A stretch of DNA of 64,000 nucleotides from Bacteroidales bacterium (GTDB taxonomy: Bacteria > Bacteroidota > Bacteroidia > Bacteroidales > UBA932). Made by a program: the position numbers and the translations under genes. The DNA lies in the NCBI GenBank assembly GCA_017428245.1, contig JAFRRF010000057.1, positions 1-64,000 on the forward strand, given 5' to 3'. The notes beneath the pieces were generated by a model that searched no databases, was not told where the DNA came from, and worked only from the letters and a program-made list of their open reading frames with translations. Each line of letters opens with the position of its first letter. Within the stretch, counting starts at the first letter, position 1. Of this stretch, positions 43,787 to 55,372 are shown piece by piece.

Positions 43787-45319
43787 CTAGTTCGCCGGCG
43801 TGTGGCTGAAGTAGATACCGCCGCAGAGTTCGATGAGACCCTTATAGGTATCCTTGTAACCGATCATCGTCAGCTGGTCACCCACGTGGATACCGGCGTT
43901 GGCGATGAAATTCTTCCGGTTGTCACCCGTGGCGCCGTAGCCCGGATAGCAGCCATAGACATACAGTTCGTTCGTGCCGTCCGTCATATGGAGGTTGCCG
44001 TAGACATTCTCCTTGCCGTCGGAGCCGAGCAGGTCTTTGATCGTACCTGTCACCATATAGTACTTGTTCTTGTCGTCCGGCTTGGTCAGGAAGTCGGCGA
44101 TGCTGATCTCTTCCACGTTGGCAATGACAGTCTCAACCGTACCGGAAACCATCTGGGGATTGTTGTTGTAGGCGCCGCGTTTGCCGACGACCGTCACAAT
44201 GTCACCCACCTTGAGTCCGGTATCCTTGAAGTTCTCGGCACGATAGACGAGCGTCTCGCCCGACCAGTCCTTGATATAGAAGCTCTTGCCCTGCTTGTCG
44301 CTGGGATAGGCCGCCGAGATGACACCGCTCATACGATACTGGGTATCATCGATCGGGGCTGCGAGGAACTCGGCCACGCTCACGGCGAGGATCGAACCTT
44401 TCTGGAAAAGGGACTGCTCGGTGCTGTATTCCTTGCCGCCGCTCTTGGTCTTGAACACCAGCTTGGTGTTGCGGTCGCCGCCGGCGTTGGGAGCCACCTT
44501 GAAGACCACGGTATTGCCGCTGATCGAGGAAATGGAGAGCCACTCCTGGGCGGCTGCCGGAACCTCGACATAGACACCGGTGCCCTTGTTGTCGAGTTTC
44601 ACGGTGAAGTTGCCTCCTTCGAGCGGAAGTTTGGCATCTTCCGGATCGGTCTCGGCCACCTTGATGAGCGACTTGTTGAGCTTGACGACCGTCACGTCGA
44701 CCAGCTCGACCGTACCGTTGTAGGTGGTCTTCGGGCCCTGGACCGTGATTTCATCGCCCACGGAGAAGTCGAACGGCGACTTGCCCCATCCGCCGGAATC
44801 CTTCGGATAGGCGCCGGAGGAATTAACGGTACCATAGATATAGATCTCACCCGTACCGTCGTTCAGATACCAGTTGCCATACTGGTCGTTGGCAATGGAC
44901 GTCACGACACCGGTAACCAGATAAGTCTTGCTGTCGGGACCGGCAATGACCTCTTTGCAGGTAGCGGGAGAGACAACGGCCAGGCCCTGGATCACATTGA
45001 TGTTCTGGGTTTTTCCCTCGCAGGCAAGGGCAAGTTCGGCCGTACGGCCGTCGAGAGTCTTGGCCGCCGAGAAGGTGACGGTCGTGGAACCGGCTCCACC
45101 CGAAGCCGGGCTGACGGTGAGCCAGGAGGGCGCACCGGTGATGGTCCAGCTGCCGTTGGCATCGACCGTGACAGGCGTAGAGCCGCCGTCCATGCTGATG
45201 GCCACATAGGAAGTGGAAACCTTGACCTCGCTCAGATAGTGGTCGGGTTCAATCTGGTCGCAACCGAGAGCCAGAGCGAGGACGGCAACGAAGGAAACAA
45301 GGATATTCTTGATTTTCAT
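43787..45319 (-). CDS. BACON and OB-fold repeat surface lipoprotein
   Basis: 510 residues. Lipoprotein signal ending LALALGC. Two BACON-like beta-sandwiches (about 30-110 with WTITGAPSWLTVSPASGG, and about 215-310 with EWLSISSISGNTVVFKV) alternate with three OB-fold-like units: about 115-210 (YLVTGVVTSI..YLNDGTGEIYIYG), about 315-400 (YRMSGVISAA..YIKDWSGETLVYR) and about 405-505 (YMVTGTIKDL..HMTDGTNELYVYG). OB folds of this type often bind nucleic acids or sugars. No catalytic motif is seen. It lies 16 bases after the Oar-like receptor gene, so it is probably its surface-exposed partner, much as SusD is for SusC. Confidence 0.8.
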   Translation of the reverse strand: MKIKNILVSFVAVLALALGCDQIEPDHYLSEVKVSTSYVAISMDGGSTPVTVDANGSWTITGAPSWLTVSPASGGAGSTTVTFSAAKTLDGRTAELALACEGKTQNINVIQGLAVVSPATCKEVIAGPDSKTYLVTGVVTSIANDQYGNWYLNDGTGEIYIYGTVNSSGAYPKDSGGWGKSPFDFSVGDEITVQGPKTTYNGTVELVDVTVVKLNKSLIKVAETDPEDAKLPLEGGNFTVKLDNKGTGVYVEVPAAAQEWLSISSISGNTVVFKVAPNAGGDRNTKLVFKTKSGGKEYSTEQSLFQKGSILAVSVAEFLAAPIDDTQYRMSGVISAAYPSDKQGKSFYIKDWSGETLVYRAENFKDTGLKVGDIVTVVGKRGAYNNNPQMVSGTVETVIANVEEISIADFLTKPDDKNKYYMVTGTIKDLLGSDGKENVYGNLHMTDGTNELYVYGCYPGYGATGDNRKNFIANAGIHVGDQLTMIGYKDTYKGLIELCGGIYFSHTPAN

Positions 45320-45335
45320 ATCGCGGTCTTTCTAA

Positions 45336-48300
45336 TTAGTTGAACAGATATTTGATACCCACGGAAGCATACCAGCACTGGCCGATGCCGTGGTTCGGGA
45401 CGAAGATCTCGGTGTTGCCGCTGACGGCAGCCGGCGTCGAGAAGGTCGGATAACCCTCGGCGTCTACGCCTTCGTACTTGAGGATGCGGGCGTCGGAACC
45501 GATGGCCGGGTTGAGGTACTTGCTCACGCCCCAGCTCGAGTTGAACAGGTTGAGGACGTTCTTCAGGTCAAGGCAGAGCTGCAGGATGTTGGTGTTGTTG
45601 CCGCACTTGACGGTGAAGTCGTGCTTGTAGCTGAAGTCCACACGGTGGACCCACGGGCTGTACACGCTGTAACCCTCGGCATACTGGCCCTGGTGGGTAG
45701 CCAGGTACTTATCCTTATGCACATAGTCCATGAAGCGGGTCTGGTCGTCGGCCGAAACGAAACGGAAAGCACGGGAGGCGACTTCCTCATCCGTCGGGAT
45801 ATAGAGGGCGTCGTAGTTGTAGCCGTCACCGTTCATGTCATTGGTGGTCATATAGCTGTAGTTGTAGCCACCCCTCCAGGCCTCATAGATGAAGCTGTAG
45901 TGGTTGCCGCCCTTGTCGTGGTGCGTGAGCGAAGCGACCACACGGTCGGGCGTCACATACTGCGAGTTGTGGAGCTTGATGTAGTTCGGGCCTTCGTTGG
46001 TCGGCACATAGGTGAAGGCCGACTCGGCGGCGGAACCCGGCATACCGGTGATTTCCTTGTTCACGGTGTGCGTGTAGGCGGCCATGAAGCTCAGGCTCTC
46101 GATCGGGCGGACATTGATCTGCGCACTGGCGGACCAGCCGTAACCCTTGTCGGTGTTCTCCAGGACGAAGGCCTTGGTGTCATAGCGGAAGCCGGTCGGA
46201 TAGATCGGGCGGTTGTCGGCGCCGTTGAAACGGGCGAAACCAGCCACATCCTTCATGCTCCAGTCGGAGATGGCCACGGCGTTGATGGTCTTGTTGAAGA
46301 TACCCTCAGCCGAGAAGGTGAACGGGAAGGAGGTCGGGAAGCTGAAGTCGAATGCCAGCGAGCTCTTCCAGACCTGCGGCATCTTGAAGCGGGGATCCAC
46401 ACCGTTGACGGCGGAAGGAACCGTACCGTCTTCCGGTTTCACGGTGCTCGGATAACCGAGGCCGAGGAGTTTGTTGTAGAGGGCGTCGATCGTAGCCTTG
46501 CCGTTGGAATCGGTCACCAGACCGCCCTTGAACACGTCCATCGAGAAGCCCTTGGCGGCGGCGTTCTTGGCGTTGATCTGCGCCTGGTACTGCACCATAC
46601 CGCCGTTGGTCGGCATATTGGTGAAGAACACGAGCGGGAGACGGCCGGAGAAGAGGCCCGTACCGCCACGCACCTTCAGGCTCTTGTCGCCGAAGACGTC
46701 CCAGCTGAAGCCCACGCGCGGCGAGAAGGTCACCTTCGAGGTCGGCCATTTGCCGGTATCGATATGGGTCGCCTCATAATTGTAGACGCGCGGGTAATAG
46801 GTCTTCTCCAGGATGGCATTGTTGGTCATCAGGTCGCCGTTGTCGAAGAACAGGCCGTCGATACGGACACCGTAGGTCAGTTTGAAGCGGTCGGTCACGT
46901 TCCAATCGTCCTGGGCATAGACACCGGCTTTGTGGAACTGGACGCGGGCGGCCGGATACTTTTCACCGTCGTAACCGTAGGTCAGACAGACCACCTGCGG
47001 GGTGGCACCGGCGAGGAAGTCGTCCACGGAGTTGTAGCGATAGTAACCCGTACCGTTACGCATATACTGGTTGTCGGCCATCTGATACTCGTAGCTGACA
47101 CCGGCGGTCACTTTGTGGGCGCCTTTGTACCAGGTGATATCGTCCTTCACGTTGGCGATGGTGTTGTGGACGGCGTTATTCCAGGTGAACAGCTCATAAC
47201 CGAGGGCCATATAGTTGTTGCTCTGGGTGTCGTCGAGGATGTCGATGAACGGGAATTCCTCGGAGTTCGTACCGCGCACGTCATCGAGTTTCGAGAACGT
47301 AGCCAGGAACTGGTTCGAGAGGTTGTCGCTCAAACGGCTGTTCAGGTCAAGTGACCAGGTGCTCACGAGATTCTGCATCGAATACATCGCATTGGCGAAG
47401 GACATCGAATACTGCGACATACGGGCGCCGGACATACGGGTGCCGCCGTCCATCGAGGAACCGTTGGGCGAGTTCCACACATTGTTCTTGGTATAGTTGT
47501 AACGGAGGGCCAGTTTGTGCTGCTGGTTGATGTTCCAGTCGATGCGGGCCAGGATCTTCATATTGTTCTCATCGGCCGGGAAATCCGTCCAGGAACCCGT
47601 GTCATAGCCATATTTGCTCTTCACGTACTCGGAGACGCGCTGCAGGTCGGAAAGTTTGGTGCGCGACACATAGTTGGTGGCGTCGGCCACACCGTTCGCG
47701 GAACCGCGCCAGCGGTTGACGACCGTCGGGACCTTCGAATACTCGGCATTGACGAAGAAGAAGAGTTTGTTTTTCACGATCGGGCCGCCCAGGGTGAAGC
47801 CGTAGGTCGTGCTGCGGTCCTTGTTGCGGGCGCCGCTGATCTGTTCGCCGTCAACGGTATCGCCGCGCAGGTTCTCGTTGCGGTGATAGACGTAGGCGCT
47901 GCCCTTGAAGGTATTGGTACCCGATTTGGTGATGGCGTTCACACCACCGCCGATGAAGTTGGTCTGACGTACGTCGTAGGGCGAGATCACGACCTGGAGC
48001 TCTTCGATGGCATCGATGGAGATCGGGTTGCCGCCGCCCGGCAGGTTGGAACTCAGACCGAAGTTGTTGTTGAAGTTCGCACCGTCAACGGTGAAGTTGG
48101 CAAGACGGCCGTCGCTGCCGGCAAAGCTCATTCCGTTGCCGCCATAAGGCGACAGGCGGGTCACGTCGGTGATGCCGCGGCTGACGCTCGGCAGATTGAC
48201 GATCTGGGAGTTGTTGATGTTGGTGGCGGCGCCGGTCTTCTCGGTCGAGAACTTCGAAGAGGCGGAAGCGACCACGATGGCTTCGGAAAGAAGCTCGGTG

Positions 48301-48638
48301 GCTGTCTTCAGCACCACGTTCTGCTGGTAGGTTTCGGCCAGCGAGAGGACGATGTCGGGGATGACGACGGTCTGGCAGCCGATGAGGGAGTAGCTCACCT
48401 CATACGGACCGCCGGTACGCATACCCTGGATGGCATAGCGTCCGTCTTCGTTGGTCACCGCATAATACTGCGTGCCGGAAGGAGTGTGCACTGCGATCAC
48501 GGCCGCACCGATGAGAGGCTCGCCGCCTTCATCGACGATCTGGCCGGCGAGGCTCGAGGTGGTCACCTGGGCATAAGCCGGAACAATCATCATCAGGAAA
48601 GCTGCAACAGCCAGAAAACGTTTGATTGTTTTTTTCAT
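45336..48638 (-). CDS. Oar-like TonB-dependent receptor
   Basis: 1100 residues, full length. Signal peptide MKKTIKRFLAVAAFLMMIVPAYA, CarboxypepD_reg-like domain (24-115), an Oar-type plug with QIVNLPSVSRGITDVTRLSPYGG and NFTVDGANFNNNFG, VNAITKSGTNTFKGSAYVYHRNE, and a large barrel ending ASVGIKYLFN. Oar-like receptors differ from SusC and lack a SusD. In this locus BACON/OB lipoproteins flank it, which suggests they supply ligand binding. No clear TAnnTTTG box is found in the 80 bases before it, so it may depend on the upstream nuclease promoter or an unseen one. Confidence 0.93.
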   Translation of the reverse strand: MKKTIKRFLAVAAFLMMIVPAYAQVTTSSLAGQIVDEGGEPLIGAAVIAVHTPSGTQYYAVTNEDGRYAIQGMRTGGPYEVSYSLIGCQTVVIPDIVLSLAETYQQNVVLKTATELLSEAIVVASASSKFSTEKTGAATNINNSQIVNLPSVSRGITDVTRLSPYGGNGMSFAGSDGRLANFTVDGANFNNNFGLSSNLPGGGNPISIDAIEELQVVISPYDVRQTNFIGGGVNAITKSGTNTFKGSAYVYHRNENLRGDTVDGEQISGARNKDRSTTYGFTLGGPIVKNKLFFFVNAEYSKVPTVVNRWRGSANGVADATNYVSRTKLSDLQRVSEYVKSKYGYDTGSWTDFPADENNMKILARIDWNINQQHKLALRYNYTKNNVWNSPNGSSMDGGTRMSGARMSQYSMSFANAMYSMQNLVSTWSLDLNSRLSDNLSNQFLATFSKLDDVRGTNSEEFPFIDILDDTQSNNYMALGYELFTWNNAVHNTIANVKDDITWYKGAHKVTAGVSYEYQMADNQYMRNGTGYYRYNSVDDFLAGATPQVVCLTYGYDGEKYPAARVQFHKAGVYAQDDWNVTDRFKLTYGVRIDGLFFDNGDLMTNNAILEKTYYPRVYNYEATHIDTGKWPTSKVTFSPRVGFSWDVFGDKSLKVRGGTGLFSGRLPLVFFTNMPTNGGMVQYQAQINAKNAAAKGFSMDVFKGGLVTDSNGKATIDALYNKLLGLGYPSTVKPEDGTVPSAVNGVDPRFKMPQVWKSSLAFDFSFPTSFPFTFSAEGIFNKTINAVAISDWSMKDVAGFARFNGADNRPIYPTGFRYDTKAFVLENTDKGYGWSASAQINVRPIESLSFMAAYTHTVNKEITGMPGSAAESAFTYVPTNEGPNYIKLHNSQYVTPDRVVASLTHHDKGGNHYSFIYEAWRGGYNYSYMTTNDMNGDGYNYDALYIPTDEEVASRAFRFVSADDQTRFMDYVHKDKYLATHQGQYAEGYSVYSPWVHRVDFSYKHDFTVKCGNNTNILQLCLDLKNVLNLFNSSWGVSKYLNPAIGSDARILKYEGVDAEGYPTFSTPAAVSGNTEIFVPNHGIGQCWYASVGIKYLFN

Positions 48639-48693
48639 TTGTTTGTTTGTGGTTAATTAAAATTGATATAGTAAATAGTTTGTTTCGTTAAAG

Positions 48694-48714
48694 ATTCCCG
48701 GTCAGGCCGGGAAT
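48694..48714 (-). terminator. hairpin after the nuclease lipoprotein gene
   Basis: Perfect 8-bp stem, ATTCCCGG (48694-48701) with CCGGGAAT (48707-48714) and a 5-base loop. In the minus direction it is followed by CTTTAAC, a poor T run, so read-through into the Oar-like gene is likely. Confidence 0.55.
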
Positions 48715-48718
48715 GACG

Positions 48719-51433
48719 CTATAGTCCCCACAGGGAGCCGGTGAAGGACGCCTCCACCGCCGCTTCGATACTGTCATCCAGGTTGCAGAAGAAATCGAAT
48801 CCCGTGAGCCTTTCGATTTCATCGACGCTGCGCGCATAGGAACGGTTGAGGTTCACGTCGCCGTAGCTGCGGTTCTCGAACCAGAAGCCGATGGCCGCAT
48901 AGCCGTTGTTGCCCTCACCCGGCTTGTATTTGAGGACAACCTTGAAATAGGCTTTCGGTATCGCCACGTTCTTTCCTTCGTTGTCCTTGATGTACTTGAT
49001 TTCCGGATCGGCAGCCGTCTGCAACACACAGCCCGTTACCACATAGAGGGTATCATTCGTATTGGCCAGGCCGCGGATATGCGCTTCCGTCTTTTCCCAT
49101 ACATATGTATTGAGATCGTGGTTCTGCGGCGTGATGTTGGTGAAATAGAAAGTCTGCTCGTTGGCGGCCGTGTTGCACAGACGGTCGGCCGAAGGAAGCT
49201 GGTGGCCGCGGTCCCAGCCCGCAATGCCATAACCTGTAAAGGCAGCCCCCTGGTAGGAACGGGGCAACAGCGGGTCGTAATCCCACTTGTCGGTACGCTG
49301 GACGCCGGAGGTCGTTCCGCGGTAGAGCGGATAGGCCACCCAGAGGGCGACACGGTTCTGCAGGTCATACCAATAGGAATAGTTGCGGACCGTCTCACCG
49401 TTGTAGCTCATATTGTGGCTGAAGAAAGCCTTTCCTTCCGTTTCCGGCGTGGCGGCCAGTTCAAGCCAGGGCTGGACCTGACTCGGCGTCACCGTCTCAT
49501 ACGGCTGCTGGTTGACCGTCAGCTTCGCCACGGAACCGTCGGTTCCCGTGAAGGTGATGACAGCCGTGCGGCTGTTCGACGCGCTCGGGTTGCGGGCATA
49601 GGAAATCTTGACCGTCGCCGATCCGTCGCCGCTGGACGGAGAAACCGTGAAATCTTCAACGGAAGAAGCGGCGGTCCATCCGACCGTGGCCGTAACGTCC
49701 AGGTCGAATGAACCGGCTCCTCCCCAAACCGAGGTTTCAGCATACGGCAGGACGATCTGAGCACCGGAACCGAAACGGTCGCCGGTCAAGCCTGCATAAT
49801 CGCTCTTCGCCGATACCGTAAGTTGGAATCTCGTTCCGTATTTTCCGGCAATACCTTTCAGGGTACCGCTGCCGGAAGGGACTGTTTCGTCCCGGAATAC
49901 GGCATATTTAGAGGTAAATATGTCAAACTCGCCTCCGTCCTTGCCTTCCATTCCGATGGAAGTGTTTTCGGACGAGGAGGAGAAATGCTTGCCCAGGAAC
50001 TGCGCCTGGACCTGGACGTCCTTCACGGCCACATAGGTCGATTCATAGTCGCCGGTCAGGAGTTGTGCCACGGTGATTTCGCGGGGCGAAGGGGTTTCCC
50101 TCCCGATCTTTTCGATATAATCGAGCGGAAGGCCGTTGATTTGAAGCGGTCCCTGCTGATAGACGGAGAGGTATTGGTTGAACAGAACGACCCGGACCTT
50201 GTCGCCACGGGCGAAATCTTTATTGTCGCCCGTGCAGTAAAGCATCAGGCCGGCCTCTCCGTCGGATACGACGATGGTCTTGGCGGACGTATAGTTGTTG
50301 AGACCGCCGTCGGTATCGCGGCGGTAGTCGCTGATTACGACGCCTTCAATGGCTACGTTATCTGTAATCTTGGTGTCACTTCCGGTGTAAAGGTCACGGA
50401 TTTCCTTGATCGACACGAGCTTCGCCTCTTCCTGATGCCCGCCGAAACGCTCGCCGGTCAAGCCGGCCACATCGCTCAGGGACGTGAGAATGATCTGCAT
50501 CGTGGTGCCATATTTCATAGCGATGCCCTTGATTGTTCCGCTGCCGGAAGGGACTTTCTCGCCGAGGAAAGAAGCATATTTCGAGGTAAAGATGACGAAC
50601 GTCTCGCCTGTCTTCGACACCATGCTGATGGAGGTGTGGGCGCTTGAACTGCCGAAAGTCTTGCCCAGGTCGGCCGCGGCCACCTGCACGTCGGGAATGG
50701 CAACATACTGCGACTCGGCTGAATTGGCCATGAACTGTTCGATGGTCACGGCTTTGGCCGACGGGGTCTCGCTCCCGACCTTGGTAATCTTGCCAAGCGG
50801 AAGGCCGTTGATCTGGAGAGTACTCCCATAAATCGAAAGTTTCTGGCCGGTCAGGTCGACCTGGACGATGTCACCGAAGGCGAATTGCGAATTGTCGTCC
50901 GTACAGAAAAACTGCAGGCCGCCCGTGGCGTCCTGGATGACGATCGTTTTCTGTGAGGTATAGTTTTCAAGACCCCCGTTGGAAATGCTGCGGAAGTTGC
51001 TCACGACTGTACCCTTGATCAGGGTCGGGTCCGCTATCGTCACGTCGGAGCCCTTATAGAGCGCACGGACGCTCGCAATATCCGTAATCGAAAGGGCGCT
51101 TTGGGTTACGGTGACCTTGACGGAATTGTCAGCGGCGCGGAATTCGAGAGAACCTTCGCGGGCGTCACCCGAATTGGCGGGAACCGTCACTTCAACGGAT
51201 GCGTTTCCGATACCGGACAAGATGGAGGTCTCAATCCAGCCGCCTCCCACGCTGACAGACCAGGCACCGTTGCACGATACGGACAATGTCTTCGAATCAC
51301 CCTCCGGACCGAACGCAAGGGAAGCGGGAGAAACCGAAACGGTAATCTTTTCAGGTTCGGGTTGGGGTTGTTCACACCCGGCCGCGCCGAAAAGCAGCAC
51401 GGCCATACATAAAAGCAGGCTGTAGGGTTTCAT
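48719..51433 (-). CDS. BACON/DUF5689 surface lipoprotein with DNA/RNA non-specific endonuclease domain
   Basis: 904 residues. The lipoprotein signal ends LLFGAAGC. Domain order: BACON-like (about 28-112), a duplicated DUF5689-type module (113-333 and 337-553, both with LQINGLPL and PSGSGTxKGIAxKYGT), a second BACON (about 558-645), and a C-terminal NUC1-type endonuclease (about 650-904). The nuclease signature [12 protein letters not shown] (catalytic His 744) and the metal-site region [20 protein letters not shown] are intact, so it should be active on DNA and RNA with Mg. Being a lipoprotein, it probably acts at the cell surface. It has its own good promoter, is divergent from metK and lies upstream of the Oar-like receptor on the same strand. 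Confidence 0.9.
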   Translation of the reverse strand: MKPYSLLLCMAVLLFGAAGCEQPQPEPEKITVSVSPASLAFGPEGDSKTLSVSCNGAWSVSVGGGWIETSILSGIGNASVEVTVPANSGDAREGSLEFRAADNSVKVTVTQSALSITDIASVRALYKGSDVTIADPTLIKGTVVSNFRSISNGGLENYTSQKTIVIQDATGGLQFFCTDDNSQFAFGDIVQVDLTGQKLSIYGSTLQINGLPLGKITKVGSETPSAKAVTIEQFMANSAESQYVAIPDVQVAAADLGKTFGSSSAHTSISMVSKTGETFVIFTSKYASFLGEKVPSGSGTIKGIAMKYGTTMQIILTSLSDVAGLTGERFGGHQEEAKLVSIKEIRDLYTGSDTKITDNVAIEGVVISDYRRDTDGGLNNYTSAKTIVVSDGEAGLMLYCTGDNKDFARGDKVRVVLFNQYLSVYQQGPLQINGLPLDYIEKIGRETPSPREITVAQLLTGDYESTYVAVKDVQVQAQFLGKHFSSSSENTSIGMEGKDGGEFDIFTSKYAVFRDETVPSGSGTLKGIAGKYGTRFQLTVSAKSDYAGLTGDRFGSGAQIVLPYAETSVWGGAGSFDLDVTATVGWTAASSVEDFTVSPSSGDGSATVKISYARNPSASNSRTAVITFTGTDGSVAKLTVNQQPYETVTPSQVQPWLELAATPETEGKAFFSHNMSYNGETVRNYSYWYDLQNRVALWVAYPLYRGTTSGVQRTDKWDYDPLLPRSYQGAAFTGYGIAGWDRGHQLPSADRLCNTAANEQTFYFTNITPQNHDLNTYVWEKTEAHIRGLANTNDTLYVVTGCVLQTAADPEIKYIKDNEGKNVAIPKAYFKVVLKYKPGEGNNGYAAIGFWFENRSYGDVNLNRSYARSVDEIERLTGFDFFCNLDDSIEAAVEASFTGSLWGL

Positions 51434-51459
51434 AGTTTTGCAGGCTTGAAACGACGGCG

Positions 51460-51490
51460 CAAAAATAACAAATCCCGCGGATTTGGCAAA
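51460..51490 (-). promoter_or_regulatory. promoter of the nuclease lipoprotein gene
   Basis: Minus strand TTTG (51487-51490), a 19-base spacer, TATTTTTG (51460-51467), 26 bases before the ATG. Confidence 0.7.
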
Positions 51491-51538
51491 CGGCTTTTTC
51501 GCGGACGTTTCCGCAAGTTATCAACAACCCGATTTCTT

Positions 51539-51568
51539 TTTGTTTATAAGATTTTATCCGTATCTTTG
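51539..51568 (+). promoter_or_regulatory. promoter of metK
   Basis: TTTG (51539-51542), an 18-base spacer, TATCTTTG (51561-51568). The leader to the ATG is about 55 bases, longer than for most genes here. It holds a short inverted repeat, AGTGG (near 51580) with CCACT (51606-51610). Confidence 0.65.
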
Positions 51569-51628
51569 CCGCCCAAACCAGTGGATGGATTTGACTGCTT
51601 GCCAACCACTCTAAAAAAGGCTAAAATT

Positions 51629-52867
<1,239 letters not shown>

Positions 52868-55360
52868 TCAGATATCCATTTCGACGACCGTGATGCCGGC
52901 ACCGCCCTGCTGGACGGCTTCGTCGCGGAATGATTTCACGCCGGGGACGGTCTTCAGATACTTGCGGATCTCCTCGCGGAGCACGCCGTTGCCTTTGCCG
53001 TGCAGGATCTTCACCTGTCCCACACCCACCATCGTGGCGTCATCGATAAAGTGCATCACGATGTCGAGTGCATCGTTCAGGCGCTGTCCGCGGATGTCGA
53101 TCGTAGGGCGGAATTCCAGTTTGCGGCGGCTGATGGACTCGCTGTCGTAGTGGATCACTGGCCGGAATGTCGTACGGGACCGGTCCTTATACTGCTGGTT
53201 GGAGATTTTCTCGACTTTTCCGGGCGCCAGTTTCGAAATGATGCTGCCGACAGAGACCGAAATGTATTTGGCGGTAATCTGTGTCACTTCGCCCACCATG
53301 TCATTGTCCTTGAGACGGACCTTGTCTCCGATCTGCAGCGGCGTTTCCTGGGAGACGGGCTTTTCCTTGCGCGGTGCGGGCGCCGGCGCTTCGCCGCGTT
53401 TCTCTTTGCGGACGCGCTCGCGTTCCTTGCGGGCGATGATCTGCTGCATCTTGCGCTCGATGGCCGCATCGTTCTCGCTGGGCTTATCCTGCTGCAGCGT
53501 CTCCTTGAATTTCGTCAGGTTCTCGCGGGCGACTTTGGTTTTGTCGCGCTCGGCCTGGGACTCGCGGATTTCGCGGATCGTGCGCTCCACCTGCTTGTTG
53601 GCTTCGGCGATGATTTCCTGCGCCTCGCGTCGGGCCTCCTCCAATACGCTCTTCTTCAAGGCCTTGACCTCGCCGAGTTCTTTCTGGTATTTGTCGGTGA
53701 GGCTTTCCAGCGTCTTGTCGGTGCTCTTGATGCGGGCGAGCTTCTCGTCCAGTACGCGACGGCTGCGGGCAATCTGCCGCAGGTTGCGTTCGATATTGAC
53801 GAATTCACTGCCGGCCCTTTCTTCGGCGTCCTTGACCACTTCCGAAGGAAGCCCCATTTTTCGGGCAAGTTCGAAAGCGAATGAGTTGCCGGGCATTCCC
53901 TGTTGCAGCTGGAACAGGGGTTTGATGGCCGCACCGTCGAAAAGCATCGCGCCGTTGACCACGCCCGAGCTCTTGTCAGCGTACAGTTTGAGATTGGTAT
54001 AGTGCGTGGTGATTACGCCATAAACGCCCATTTCGTCGAGCCTCGAGAGCACGGCCTCGGCGATTGCACCGCCGGCGGCCGGCTCCGTGCCGCTTCCGAA
54101 TTCGTCAATCAGCACGAGTGACGATGCCGTCGCGTGGGTCAGGATCTCCCGCATATTCTGCAGATGGGAACTGTAGGTGCTCAAATCGTTTTCCAGCGAC
54201 TGGTTGTCACCGATGTCGATGAAGATGCTGTCGAAGATCATCATTTCGCTCACCTCAGACGTCGGGATGAGCATTCCCCACTGGAACATATACTGCAACA
54301 GACCCACTGTCTTGAGGCACACCGACTTGCCGCCGGCATTGGGACCCGAGATCAGCAGGATGTGCTTATCTTTCGTCAGCGAGAGCGTCAGGGGGACGAT
54401 TTCTTTCTTTTCGCGGCGCAGCGAGGCCTCAAGCAGCGGATGCCGCGCACGCCGCAGATTCAGTTCTCCGTTTTCCGAGAGAATCGGCATTCCGGCAATC
54501 ATATCGAGGGCCACCAGGGCCTTGGCACGGATGAAATCGATTTCTCCGAGATACTCGGAAGCGGCGACCAGGCCGCCCAGGTAAGGCCGCAGGAATTCGG
54601 TGAATTCATAGAGGATGCGGGCGATTTCCCGCTGCTCCTCGAACTGGAGTTCCCGAATCTGGTTGCCCAGTTCGATGATCTCGAGCGGCTCGACGAACGC
54701 CGTCTTGCCGCTGGCCGATTCGTCGAAGACGATGCCGGGCAGCTTCTTCTTGGCGCCCGCCGGCACGGGAATGAGCACCCTGCCCTCGCGGACGACGACT
54801 TCGGCATCGGTATCGACCAGTCCCTCGCCCTTGGCGGCGCCGAGAATGGCATTGATGCGGCGGGAAACCTGACCTTCCTTGGCTTTCAGGCTGCGGCGGA
54901 TCTCGCCCAGTGCCGGCGAGGCGCTGTCGCGCACGTCGCCCGTCCGGTCGAGGATATGCTCGATGCGGCGGGCGATTTCCGGCTCGTAACCTACCGAAGC
55001 GGAGATTTGCCGGAGCGTGGGATAGAGGTCGTCCTTGCAGTCCTGGAAAAAGGCCAGGATACGGCGGAGCGTATCGAGGCTGGTGCGGAGCAGCCGGAGC
55101 GAAGGCAGGTCGATGGTCGTGCCTTCCCCCTGCAACGGCAGCAGGAATTCTTTGGTATCGAGATATCCTCCGGCCGGGAAACTGTCTTCGAACAGGCAGA
55201 TGAGCCGCATTTCATCGGTGAGCCGTAGGCGGAACATGATTTCAGCCCCGTCGCGGGACATCTGCTCAGCCGCCACCTTCCGGGCGGCATACTGTGTGGC
55301 GCATTTGGCCGAAATCTTCTCCCGAACCTTGTCAAACCCGATTTTCTGTTCCAGCACCAT
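52868..55360 (-). CDS. mutS2: MutS2 family ATPase/endonuclease
   Basis: 830 residues, full length. After the N-terminal clamp and core comes the ABC-type ATPase with Walker A GPNAGGKS (about 340), the signature and Walker B LVLIDEFGSGTEP, and TTHYTNLK. A long coiled coil follows (about 510-640), then a KOW/SH3-like section and the C-terminal Smr nuclease domain (DIRGQRLNDALDIV, HGKGNGVLR). MutS2 acts on recombination intermediates or collided ribosomes, not in classic mismatch repair. It lies 12 bases after cdaA and is probably transcribed with it. Confidence 0.96.
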   Translation of the reverse strand: MVLEQKIGFDKVREKISAKCATQYAARKVAAEQMSRDGAEIMFRLRLTDEMRLICLFEDSFPAGGYLDTKEFLLPLQGEGTTIDLPSLRLLRTSLDTLRRILAFFQDCKDDLYPTLRQISASVGYEPEIARRIEHILDRTGDVRDSASPALGEIRRSLKAKEGQVSRRINAILGAAKGEGLVDTDAEVVVREGRVLIPVPAGAKKKLPGIVFDESASGKTAFVEPLEIIELGNQIRELQFEEQREIARILYEFTEFLRPYLGGLVAASEYLGEIDFIRAKALVALDMIAGMPILSENGELNLRRARHPLLEASLRREKKEIVPLTLSLTKDKHILLISGPNAGGKSVCLKTVGLLQYMFQWGMLIPTSEVSEMMIFDSIFIDIGDNQSLENDLSTYSSHLQNMREILTHATASSLVLIDEFGSGTEPAAGGAIAEAVLSRLDEMGVYGVITTHYTNLKLYADKSSGVVNGAMLFDGAAIKPLFQLQQGMPGNSFAFELARKMGLPSEVVKDAEERAGSEFVNIERNLRQIARSRRVLDEKLARIKSTDKTLESLTDKYQKELGEVKALKKSVLEEARREAQEIIAEANKQVERTIREIRESQAERDKTKVARENLTKFKETLQQDKPSENDAAIERKMQQIIARKERERVRKEKRGEAPAPAPRKEKPVSQETPLQIGDKVRLKDNDMVGEVTQITAKYISVSVGSIISKLAPGKVEKISNQQYKDRSRTTFRPVIHYDSESISRRKLEFRPTIDIRGQRLNDALDIVMHFIDDATMVGVGQVKILHGKGNGVLREEIRKYLKTVPGVKSFRDEAVQQGGAGITVVEMDI

Positions 55361-55372
55361 CCCGCCGTTCCC

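Noticed and set aside
51569-51628. SAM riboswitch in the metK leader
   Set aside because: The leader is about 55 bases with only a 5-bp outer stem. I could not match it to any SAM riboswitch core.
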